A DNA stretch of 5,869 bases from Rikenellaceae bacterium (GTDB taxonomy: Bacteria; Bacteroidota; Bacteroidia; Bacteroidales; UBA932), in assembly GCA_012800665.1 (NCBI GenBank), contig JAAZIW010000134.1:1-5869 (forward strand), written 5' to 3'. Positions within the stretch are counted from its first letter, which is position 1. Every line of letters begins with the position of its first letter. Below the pieces are notes generated by a model. That model had not been told where the DNA came from and searched no databases. It worked only from the letters and a program-made list of their open reading frames with translations. Shown here piece after piece: positions 1 to 5,869 of this stretch. The translations under genes and the position numbers were made by a program.

Positions 1-1495
1 GGGCCTTCTTATCCTCATCGCTCATCTCCGGCTTAGGTTTATCCTCTTTGGGAATCAGATTTTCGACAGAGTCGGAATCCACGCGGGCAAAACGGGTATC
101 CTTGATTTTGCCTTCCAGCAGATTGGCAAAATGGGCATCGAGTTCGCAATCCATCAGAAGCACATCGTACCCCTGCTGCTTTGCCGCCTCAATCCAGCTG
201 TACTGCTCTTCTACATCTGATGCATACAGATAAACCACCTTTTTGTTTTTATCGGTCTGAGCCGGCTCTATGGCCTTGCGATAATCTGCAAAGCTGAAAT
301 ATTTGCCGTCTGTATTCTTGAACAGGGCAAAATCCAATGCGCGCTCGCAGAACTTTTCATCCGTAAGCATGCCGTATTCTATAAACAGCTTTATATTGTC
401 CCACTTCGCCTCATAATCGCTTCTTTGTTCTTTGAAAATCATCTCCAGCCTGTCTGCCACCTTTTTAGTAATGTAAGTGCTTATCTTTTTAACATTCGAA
501 TCGCTCTGCAGGTAGCTGCGGCTGACATTCAGCGGAATATCGGGAGAATCTATCACGCCGTGCAGCAGCGTCAGGAAGTCCGGCACGATATTGTCCACAT
601 GGTCGGTCACGAACATCTGATTGCAGTAAAGCTGAATCTTGTTCCTGTCGATGGCCATGCGCTCCTTTATCTTCGGGAAATAGAGTATGCCGGTAAGTGT
701 GAAGGGATAATCCACATTCAGATGAATCCAAAACATGGGGTCCTCATGCATGGGATACAGAGCCCTGTAAAAATTAAGATAATCCTCATCTTTGAGCTCG
801 CTCGGAGCTTTGGACCAGATGGGCTCGATATTATTTATGATATTGTCTTCTTCCGTCTCCACCTCCTTGCCATCCTTCCACTCTGTCTTTTTACCGAACA
901 CTACAGGGAACGGCATAAATTTGCAGTACTTCCCAAGCAGGGAGGCAATGCGCCCTTTCTCGGCGTATTCCTTGTCTTCATCATCTATATACAACGTTAC
1001 AACCGTGCCTCTATCTTCCTTTTTACAAGGCTCCATGGTAAATTCGGGATTGCCTTCGCAAGTCCACTTCACCGCCTTTGCGCCATCCTGATAACTTAAA
1101 CTCTCAATGGTAACCTTATCGGAAACCATAAAGGCGGAGTAGAAGCCCAAGCCGAAATGGCCTATTATATTCTGGTCTTTGTATTTGGCAAGGAACTCTC
1201 CCGCACTGGAAAATGCTATCTGATTTATATACTTGTCGATTTCCTCTTCCGTCATGCCTATGCCGCGGTCGATGATTTTAAGGGTTTTCGCCTTTTCATC
1301 CAATACCACCTCCACCTTCAAATCGCCCAATTCGCCTTTGAATTCACCGTTGGAACTCAGGATTTGGAGTTTTTTGGTTGCATCAACGGCGTTGGCAACG
1401 AGCTCGCGCAGGAATATTTCTTTATCGGAATACAGGAATTGCTTAATGATGGGGAATATGTTTTCTGTCGTTACCCCTATTTTACCTTTTATCAT
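1..1495 (-). CDS. htpG: HtpG, Hsp90-family molecular chaperone (C-terminus beyond window)
   Basis: This is the ATP-dependent cytosolic chaperone of the Hsp90 family, which binds and remodels client proteins as a homodimer. From ATG at 1495-1493 the minus strand reads 498 codons without a stop and runs off the left edge in the same frame, so I see no frameshift. The N-terminal GHKL ATPase domain (about residues 1-215) has FLRELVANAVDA with Glu31 (presumed catalytic) and Asn35 (Mg binding). It also has IIDRGIGM (75-81 region, Asp76) and the lid glycines in IGHFGLGFYSAF (111-122). The middle domain contains LNVSRSYLQ with Arg326, the arginine expected to contact the ATP gamma-phosphate. DRGIGM instead of DNGIGM is, to my knowledge, usual in Bacteroidota. 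Family members there are about 680 residues, so roughly 180 (the dimerisation domain) are missing. A Lys/Glu/Asp/Pro-rich linker (about 483-498) is the last part visible. It is divergent from the VWA gene. No CIRCE element is seen upstream. Confidence 0.97.
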   Translation of the reverse strand, partial: MIKGKIGVTTENIFPIIKQFLYSDKEIFLRELVANAVDATKKLQILSSNGEFKGELGDLKVEVVLDEKAKTLKIIDRGIGMTEEEIDKYINQIAFSSAGEFLAKYKDQNIIGHFGLGFYSAFMVSDKVTIESLSYQDGAKAVKWTCEGNPEFTMEPCKKEDRGTVVTLYIDDEDKEYAEKGRIASLLGKYCKFMPFPVVFGKKTEWKDGKEVETEEDNIINNIEPIWSKAPSELKDEDYLNFYRALYPMHEDPMFWIHLNVDYPFTLTGILYFPKIKERMAIDRNKIQLYCNQMFVTDHVDNIVPDFLTLLHGVIDSPDIPLNVSRSYLQSDSNVKKISTYITKKVADRLEMIFKEQRSDYEAKWDNIKLFIEYGMLTDEKFCERALDFALFKNTDGKYFSFADYRKAIEPAQTDKNKKVVYLYASDVEEQYSWIEAAKQQGYDVLLMDCELDAHFANLLEGKIKDTRFARVDSDSVENLIPKEDKPKPEMSDEDKKA

Positions 1496-1636
1496 ATATA
1501 GAATAAATTTAATCGATTACGCTCTTACTATTGTCAAATCCCGTGCCCGTGACAAAATGTCAACAAGCTTTTTACCCCTTTCGGATGCAACGCGGCTGAG
1601 CAGGAAGGCATCTAATTAAAAGTGAAAATAACACAT
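1496..1636. other. Divergent intergenic region between htpG and the VWA lipoprotein gene
   Basis: This 141-bp region must carry the 5' signals of two divergent genes. On the minus strand, TTTGACA (1538-1532) followed by TAAATTTA (1515-1508) resembles a Bacteroidota promoter (-33 TTTG, -7 TAnnTTTG). The last base of the -7 box is wrong and the spacing of about 23 bp is longer than the usual 19-21, so I treat it as weak. For the plus-strand gene I find only TACTATTG (1527-1534), one mismatch from TAnnTTTG, and nothing decisive. No RNA gene or small ORF with support was seen here. Confidence 0.4.
1531..1562. repeat. Nested dyads and tandem hexamer upstream of htpG
   Basis: TGACA-AAA-TGTCA (1550-1562) is a perfect 13-base palindrome with 5-bp arms. 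The left arm also pairs with an upstream element: TTGTCA (1531-1536) and TGACAA (1550-1555) form a 6-bp inverted repeat with a 13-base spacer. Between them, CCCGTG is repeated in tandem (1540-1545 and 1546-1551). The three TGTCA-type half sites could be an operator for a dimeric regulator of htpG or of the divergent gene. No regulator is recognised, and small dyads like these can occur by chance. Confidence 0.35.
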
Positions 1637-3118
1637 ATGATTATGAGGACTAAAATATTTTTTGCTGTCGTGGCAGCCGCTGCGGCACTTTGCGCCTGCG
1701 AAAAAGGCGTCTACAAGGATATGAATGTTGACGGACCGTTTGCCGGAAATTACGATGAAGGCATTCCTCAAGACAGCCAGGGAGGCGATAAATATGACGA
1801 TTTTGACGATAATCCTTTCATCACGACCGAAGAGGAACCCACCTCCACCTTCTCTGTCGACTGTGACGGCGCTTCCTACGCCAATATGCGCCGCTTTATC
1901 AGGGAAGGACAGCTTCCTCCAAAAAGCGCTGTTCGAATCGAAGAATTCCTGAATTACTTTACCTTCGATTATGCCGAGCCTAAGGGGGATGAGATGATAG
2001 CCCTGAATTCAGAGGTTAGCGCTTGTCCATGGAATGAAAACCACCGCCTTATGCGCCTCGGCATCAAGGGAAAGAGTCTCAAGAACAGGCCGAATTCCAA
2101 CTTTGTGCTTCTTGTGGATGTCTCCGGCAGCATGAATTCCGAAGACAAGATAGAACTTCTTAAAAGCTCATTCTGCACCCTTGTAGACAATATGGACCCG
2201 AAAGACCGTGTCAGCATAATCACTTATGCTTCGGGAGTTAAAAAGGTATTGGAGTCAACCCTTGCGAGCGATGGAGTGCAAATTAAAAATGCTCTTAGAA
2301 GTCTGCAGGCCAGCGGAGCAACAAGCGGAGCGGATGCCCTCACGATGGGCTATCAGGAAGCCGAAGAAAACTTCATCAAGGGCGGCAACAACCGTATAAT
2401 CATGGGCACCGACGGAGATTTCAATGTGGGGGTTACAAGCACCGAAGGACTGATTGAAATAGTCGAGAACTATGCAAAGAAGGGTATATATATTACCATT
2501 TGCGGCTTCGGGCGCGGCAACCTCAACGACTCCATGATAGAAAAAGTAACCAATGCAGGCAACGGCACCTACGAATACATCGACTCCGAGGATGAAGTAA
2601 CGAAGGTGTTTGTAAACGATTACGGAAAATTCTTCGCAGTGGCGAACGATGTGAAAGTGCAAATCAACTTTGATGCTGAGCAAGTGGAGAAATACCGTCT
2701 TATAGGCTACGAAAACCGCGTTCTGAGCGAGGAGGAATTTGAAGATGACAAAACTGATGCTTCCGAAATCGGCGCAGGACAAACAATAACAGCCCTCTAT
2801 GAACTCGTTCCCGCAGAAAAATATGCCGCCGGCTCCGAATGCGCGAAATTCAGTGTCCGCTATAAAAAGGCGCTTGGCGAAAACAGCATTCTCATAGAAG
2901 ACAGTGTAAAGAGCTCGAATGATGTTGTTTCTACGGCAAATATGTCTTTTGCCGCCGGCACCGCCGCCTATGGCATGATACTCCGCGAATCGCCTCACAA
3001 GGGCAGCTCCTCTTTTGAACTTGCCACTAATCTTATTGATGCATCGCTGAGTTTTGATCCTCACGGCTATCGCACCCAATTCAAAGGACTTATAGACCTT
3101 GCCTCGAAAATAGATTAA
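1637..3118 (+). CDS. YfbK-like VWA-domain lipoprotein
   Basis: This is a predicted envelope lipoprotein with a von Willebrand factor A domain; its cellular role is not established. Residue numbers here count from the upstream GTG at 1622 (498 aa in that reading). MRTK followed by a hydrophobic Ala-rich stretch ends in L-C-A-C, with Cys26 the likely lipidated residue. A low-complexity Asp/Gly linker (about 30-63) leads into a segment typical of the YfbK family: DNPFITTEEEPTSTFSVD (from 63) and GQLPPKSAVRIEEFLNYF (96-113). The VWA domain (about 158-330) has an intact MIDAS metal site: DVSGS (Asp166, Ser168, Ser170), Thr234 in GATSG and Asp264 in GTDGD. The rest (about 330-498) matches the DUF3520-type C-terminal domain, including RLIGYENR and a GYRTQF end. 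I chose ATG 1637, although ATG 1643 or GTG 1622 are possible. ATG 1643 gives the tidiest signal peptide, while GTG 1622 has AGGAAGG 13 bases upstream. It is followed by a terminator hairpin. Confidence 0.88.
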   Translation: MIMRTKIFFAVVAAAAALCACEKGVYKDMNVDGPFAGNYDEGIPQDSQGGDKYDDFDDNPFITTEEEPTSTFSVDCDGASYANMRRFIREGQLPPKSAVRIEEFLNYFTFDYAEPKGDEMIALNSEVSACPWNENHRLMRLGIKGKSLKNRPNSNFVLLVDVSGSMNSEDKIELLKSSFCTLVDNMDPKDRVSIITYASGVKKVLESTLASDGVQIKNALRSLQASGATSGADALTMGYQEAEENFIKGGNNRIIMGTDGDFNVGVTSTEGLIEIVENYAKKGIYITICGFGRGNLNDSMIEKVTNAGNGTYEYIDSEDEVTKVFVNDYGKFFAVANDVKVQINFDAEQVEKYRLIGYENRVLSEEEFEDDKTDASEIGAGQTITALYELVPAEKYAAGSECAKFSVRYKKALGENSILIEDSVKSSNDVVSTANMSFAAGTAAYGMILRESPHKGSSSFELATNLIDASLSFDPHGYRTQFKGLIDLASKID

Positions 3119-3172
3119 GGGGATAATAGCCGGATTAAGCAAGCCGGAAAGCGTTTGTTGATAACTTTGTTA

Positions 3173-3211
3173 AAAAAGTCCGTAGGGCCTATTCTGCCTT
3201 GCGGATTTTTT
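3173..3211 (+). terminator. Intrinsic terminator downstream of the VWA gene
   Basis: The arms 3173-3188 and 3196-3211 pair over 16 consecutive positions around a 7-base loop (CTATTCT). I count three G-T wobbles and no mismatch. The lower stem is an A-run opposite a T-run (3206-3211), with further T-rich sequence to 3215. That is the form of a Rho-independent terminator. It starts 55 bases after the VWA stop codon. Because both sides carry A/T runs it could also work on the opposite strand, although no minus-strand gene is seen that would need it. Confidence 0.75.
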
Positions 3212-3214
3212 ATT

Positions 3215-3222
3215 TATCTTTG
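3215..3222 (+). promoter_or_regulatory. Candidate guaBA promoter, -7 element
   Basis: TATCTTTG matches the Bacteroidota primary-sigma -7 consensus TAnnTTTG perfectly and lies 19 bases before the guaB ATG. Transcription would start around 3227-3230, giving a very short leader. A -33 TTTG at the usual 19-21 bp spacing is absent; the nearest TTG (3199-3201) is only 13 bp away. The upstream half of this promoter overlaps the terminator hairpin. Confidence 0.5.
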
Positions 3223-3241
3223 CCACTTGGAATTTGACCAT

Positions 3242-4330
3242 ATGAATTCATTTCAGGAACGTTTAATTCAAGAAGGCCTGACCTTCGATGATGTACTTCT
3301 TATTCCAGCCTGGTCCGAAGTACTTCCAAGGGAAGTTTCCCTGCAAACCCATTTTACGCGTAAAATACAACTAAGCATCCCGATAGCCTCCGCGGCAATG
3401 GATACAATCACAGAAGCCCCTATGGCCACAGCACTTGCAAAAGAAGGTGGAATAGGGGTTATCCATAAAAATATGTCCATAGAGTCGCAGGCGAAGGAAG
3501 TTGCCAAAGTGCACAATCAAGGGCTTGCGGTTGCAGCCGCCTTGGGCATAACGCCGGATGTGGTGGAAAGGGCAGGCGCAGTTGTGAATGCCGGAGCCGA
3601 TGCCGTAGTGTTGGATTCGGCGCACGGGCACAGCAAAGGCGTTGTAAAAGCTTTGGCGAAAATCAAAAAGGCGCTGCCGGAAGTGGAGGTGGTGGTAGGC
3701 AATGTAGCCACGGCGGATGGCACCAAGTGCCTGATAGACAACGGAGCCGATGCCGTCAAGGTAGGTATAGGCCTAGGAAGCATTTGTACCACGCGCATAA
3801 TTGCCGGAGTGGGCGTACCCCAGCTCTCCGCCATCTTGGAATGCGCAGAGGCGGCTAAGGGCAGCGGCGTACCTATAATAGGAGACGGTGGCCTGAGGTA
3901 TTCGGGAGATATAGTCAAGGCCTTGGCGGCCGGAGCCGACTGCGTTATGTGCGGAAGCCTGCTTGCGGGAACAGAAGAAGCCCCGGGCAAAATTTTTGAG
4001 GATTTCAAGACCGACAAAAAATATAAGATATATCGCGGAATGGGCAGTATAGATGCCATGGAAGCAGGTGCGAGCGACAGATATTTCCAAACCGGAGCCA
4101 TGAAATTAGTGCCGGAGGGAATAGTGGGAAGAGTCCCCTTAAAAGGGGCGGTGGGAGATGTCATCTACCAGCTTATAGGCGGATTGAGAAGCGGAATGGG
4201 CTATTGCGGCGCAGGTAAGATAGAAGATTTGCGCAGCGTGAAGTTCGTGCGCATCACCGCCAACGGCGTAATCGAAAACCATCCCCACAACCTTACCATA
4301 GTTAAATCGGCCCCCAACTACAAGATATAA
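3242..4330 (+). CDS. guaB: Inosine-5'-monophosphate dehydrogenase, minimal form without CBS domains
   Basis: It oxidises IMP to XMP with NAD+, the committed step of guanine nucleotide synthesis in the cytosol. The 362-residue protein begins with the IMPDH signature EGLTFDDVLLIP (11-22). The barrel motifs follow in order: SAHGHS (126-131), GNVAT (153-157), the catalytic loop GIGLGSICTTR with Cys182, GDGG (214-217), RYFQ (280-283, the Arg-Tyr pair that activates water), the flap PEGIVGRV (291-298) and GGLRSGMGYCGA (313-324). RYFQ and SAHGHS argue against GMP reductase, which is also CBS-less. Usual bacterial IMPDHs are about 490 residues. Here the roughly 125-residue CBS pair is absent, and the chain passes directly from KEVAKV (85-90) to GLAVAAALG (94-102). 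The loop has Leu where Pro is normal (GIGPGS). ATG 3242 is chosen because the N-terminus aligns with the family; no clear Shine-Dalgarno is seen. The stop codon shares its last A with the guaA start. Confidence 0.96.
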   Translation: MNSFQERLIQEGLTFDDVLLIPAWSEVLPREVSLQTHFTRKIQLSIPIASAAMDTITEAPMATALAKEGGIGVIHKNMSIESQAKEVAKVHNQGLAVAAALGITPDVVERAGAVVNAGADAVVLDSAHGHSKGVVKALAKIKKALPEVEVVVGNVATADGTKCLIDNGADAVKVGIGLGSICTTRIIAGVGVPQLSAILECAEAAKGSGVPIIGDGGLRYSGDIVKALAAGADCVMCGSLLAGTEEAPGKIFEDFKTDKKYKIYRGMGSIDAMEAGASDRYFQTGAMKLVPEGIVGRVPLKGAVGDVIYQLIGGLRSGMGYCGAGKIEDLRSVKFVRITANGVIENHPHNLTIVKSAPNYKI

Positions 4331-5838
4331 TGGATACCATACTCATAATAGACTTCGGCTCCCAGTACACAAAGCTCATTGCACGTTGTGTCCGCGAACA
4401 AAATGTCTATTGCGAGATTGTACCCTATTCCAAACCCATATCCAAAGAGGTAAAGGGCATAATACTATCGGGCGGACCCTCCAGCGTATTGGATGCGAAC
4501 GCTCCCAAAGCCCCCGAACTTCCTGAGGGAGTGCCTCTTCTCGCCATCTGCTACGGAGCGCAATTGCTTGCCTCTGAAAAGGGCGGAATCATAGAGGCAT
4601 CATCTACAAGCGAATACGGCAGGACAATGCTTGAGATAAAAGATGTTTCCGATCCTTTGTTTGCAGGGGTTCCCTCATCAAGCGAAGTGTGGATGAGCCA
4701 TAGCGACAGCATCTCCACTCTGCCGAAAGGCTTTAAATCCATAGCATCCACCGAAAGGGTGGCAAATGCCGCATACAGGGTTTGCGGACAAAACATTTTT
4801 CAATTCCATCCCGAAGTTCAGCACAAAGAGAACGGAGCTGAAATCATAAAGAATTTCATCCTTGACATTTGCGGCTGCGACGGTACTTGGACCGGTGAAA
4901 ATTTTGCCGAAAGCACCATAACCGCCCTCAAAAAGCAGCTCGGCAACGATAAGGTGGTGATGGGCCTATCCGGAGGAGTGGATTCCACTGTAGCGGCAAC
5001 CCTTCTGCAGAAAGCAATCGGAGATAATCTGCACTGCATTTTCGTTGACAGCGGCCTGCTCCGAAAGAATGAGTTCGAAAGAGTGTTGGAGCAATACAAG
5101 GGATTGGGATTCAATATATCGGGAGTGCGTGCGGGAGATAAGTTTTTAGCCGACCTCAAAGGAGTAAGCGATCCCGAAACCAAACGCAAGATAATAGGAC
5201 GCGACTTTGTGGAGGTTTTCACGGAAGAGGCGAAAAAGATAAAGGGAGTAAGCTGGCTCGGTCAGGGCACCATATATCCCGATGTAATCGAATCCTCCCC
5301 CGTAGGCGGTGCATCGGTATGCATAAAAAGCCACCACAATGTGGGAGGGCTCCCCGCAAATCTTCACCTCAAATTGGTAGAGCCGATAAGAATGCTCTTC
5401 AAAGACGAGGTGCGCAAAGTAGGCGTCGCCCTCGGACTGCCCGATGAAATTTTATCGAGGCATCCCTTCCCCGGACCCGGTCTTGCCATCCGCCTGATTG
5501 GAGAGATTACGCCGGAAAAGCTGAGCATATTGCAAGAGGCGGATGCCATTTATGTGGAGGGACTGCGCGAAGCAGGGCTATACAATAAGGTTTGGCAGGC
5601 CGGCGCCATACTTCTCCCCATAAAAAGCGTGGGAGTAATGGGAGACGAAAGAACTTACGAATATACAATAGCTCTGAGGGCTGTGAATTCGATAGACGGT
5701 ATGACCGCCGATTGGGCACGCCTTCCTTATGATTTCTTGGCCAAGATATCAGGAGATATAATAAATAAAGTAAAAGGAGTGAACAGAGTCGTTTACGACA
5801 TCTCCAGTAAACCGCCATCAACCATAGAATGGGAATAA
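4330..5838 (+). CDS. guaA: GMP synthase (glutamine-hydrolysing)
   Basis: It converts XMP to GMP using ATP and ammonia released from glutamine, completing the pathway begun by guaB. The 502-residue protein is close to the usual full length. The N-terminal class I glutamine amidotransferase has SGGPSSV (47-53), the nucleophile Cys74 in AICYGAQLLA, and His160/Glu162 in QFHPEV. The ATP pyrophosphatase domain starts near 195, with the P-loop SGGVDS (214-219) and later GQGTIYPDVIES (311-322) and IKSHHNVGGLP (332-342). The C-terminal dimerisation domain has HPFPGPGLAIR (378-388), KSVGVMGDERTYEY (432-445) and the conserved end KPPSTIEWE. ICYGAQ has Ala where ICYGMQ is common; the catalytic triad is intact. 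The start ATG overlaps the guaB stop by one base (TAATG), which suggests a single transcript and translational coupling. Confidence 0.98.
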   Translation: MDTILIIDFGSQYTKLIARCVREQNVYCEIVPYSKPISKEVKGIILSGGPSSVLDANAPKAPELPEGVPLLAICYGAQLLASEKGGIIEASSTSEYGRTMLEIKDVSDPLFAGVPSSSEVWMSHSDSISTLPKGFKSIASTERVANAAYRVCGQNIFQFHPEVQHKENGAEIIKNFILDICGCDGTWTGENFAESTITALKKQLGNDKVVMGLSGGVDSTVAATLLQKAIGDNLHCIFVDSGLLRKNEFERVLEQYKGLGFNISGVRAGDKFLADLKGVSDPETKRKIIGRDFVEVFTEEAKKIKGVSWLGQGTIYPDVIESSPVGGASVCIKSHHNVGGLPANLHLKLVEPIRMLFKDEVRKVGVALGLPDEILSRHPFPGPGLAIRLIGEITPEKLSILQEADAIYVEGLREAGLYNKVWQAGAILLPIKSVGVMGDERTYEYTIALRAVNSIDGMTADWARLPYDFLAKISGDIINKVKGVNRVVYDISSKPPSTIEWE

Positions 5839-5843
5839 ATATT

Positions 5844-5869
5844 ATGAAACAAAACACAGCTATCTACGA
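5844..5869 (+). CDS. Possible start of a third co-directional gene (partial)
   Basis: An ATG five bases after the guaA stop opens eight complete codons, MKQNTAIY, and then runs off the window. The close spacing would fit a third gene in the gua transcript. The opening faintly recalls how Bacteroidota serine hydroxymethyltransferase (glyA) begins, but eight residues cannot identify a protein and I assign no function. No terminator is visible after guaA in the 31 bases present. Confidence 0.35.

Larger units (their letters stand above)
3119..3241. other. Intergenic region between the VWA gene and guaB
   Basis: This 123-bp spacer holds a terminator hairpin (3173-3211) flanked by two perfect matches to the Bacteroidota -7 box TAnnTTTG: TAACTTTG at 3162-3169 and TATCTTTG at 3215-3222. 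TTTGTT occurs twice 12 bases apart (3154 and 3166). No small ORF or structured riboswitch is recognisable. An in-frame TTG at 3155 would extend guaB by 29 residues, but that extension reads through the terminator and has no similarity to IMP dehydrogenase. Confidence 0.6.

Noticed and set aside
425..1099. 224-codon plus-strand ORF opposite htpG
   Set aside because: It lies wholly antisense to the well-conserved htpG coding frame, its translation has no recognisable domain, and it has no start signals. It is a shadow of the real gene.
1496..1636. HrcA/CIRCE or sigma-32 type heat-shock control of htpG
   Set aside because: I looked for the TTAGCACTC/GAGTGCTAA inverted repeat and found none, and no convincing sigma-32 promoter is visible.
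2255..3142. 295-codon minus-strand ORF opposite the VWA gene
   Set aside because: It is fully antisense to a gene with clear VWA and YfbK motifs. The His/Cys/Phe-rich translation looks like mirrored coding sequence and matches no family I know.
3156..3164. DnaA-box-like sequence (TTATCAACA on the minus strand)
   Set aside because: It is a single copy with one mismatch to TTATCCACA, with no cluster, AT-rich unwinding region or dnaA/dnaN neighbour. It gives no support for an origin.
3155..3241. N-terminal extension of guaB from a TTG codon
   Set aside because: The 29 added residues pass through the terminator hairpin and promoter box and do not resemble IMPDH. The family N-terminus aligns from ATG 3242.
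3119..3241. Purine or other riboswitch ahead of guaB
   Set aside because: The only structure seen is one simple hairpin with a 7-base loop. There is no multi-helix junction or conserved aptamer core, and the likely start of transcription lies downstream of it.
3517..4164. 215-codon minus-strand ORF opposite guaB
   Set aside because: Low-complexity Ala/Pro/Ser/Thr composition is what reading the antisense of an Ala/Gly/Val-rich barrel gives. The guaB frame has all IMPDH motifs.
3242..4330. guaB as a GMP reductase or as a broken gene
   Set aside because: GMP reductase is also short, but it lacks RYFQ and has VANGYS-like sequence where this has SAHGHS. The frame is intact from the IMPDH N-terminal to the C-terminal signature, with a clean join at the CBS position, so decay is unlikely.

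Overview
The window is a stretch of ordinary chromosome from a member of the Bacteroidota, most likely Bacteroidales. The evidence is protein similarity recalled from memory: the HtpG has Bacteroidota-style motifs, including DRGIGM in place of DNGIGM and LNVSRSYLQ. A perfect TAnnTTTG promoter element precedes guaB, start codons lack clear Shine-Dalgarno sequences, and the ATA isoleucine codon is used heavily. I see no mobile element, CRISPR array, rRNA or tRNA gene, or phage gene.

Layout. Positions 1-1495 (minus strand) hold the first 498 codons of htpG (Hsp90 chaperone); its C-terminal dimerisation domain lies outside the window. A 141-bp divergent intergenic region (1496-1636) with small dyads and direct repeats separates it from a plus-strand gene (about 1637-3118) for a predicted lipoprotein of the YfbK type, with a von Willebrand A domain and an intact metal-ion site. 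A second intergenic region (3119-3241) contains a 16-bp hairpin with a T-run that should terminate that gene, immediately followed by a Bacteroidota -7 promoter element. Then come guaB (3242-4330) and guaA (4330-5838), overlapping by one base in TAATG. The last 26 bases contain a possible start of a further co-directional gene.

Function. guaB and guaA form a complete two-step branch from IMP to GMP: IMP dehydrogenase makes XMP, and GMP synthase aminates it using glutamine and ATP. The most notable feature is that this IMP dehydrogenase is only 362 residues long and lacks the paired CBS (Bateman) regulatory domain found in most bacterial IMP dehydrogenases. The catalytic barrel, the Cys loop, the RYFQ motif and the flap are all present, so it looks like a functional, permanently CBS-less enzyme rather than a fragment. 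htpG and the VWA lipoprotein are divergently transcribed and have no obvious functional link to the gua operon.

I found no convincing previously undescribed multi-gene system. The points worth following up are the minimal IMP dehydrogenase, its altered catalytic loop, the terminator/promoter arrangement in front of it, and the dyad-rich region upstream of htpG.
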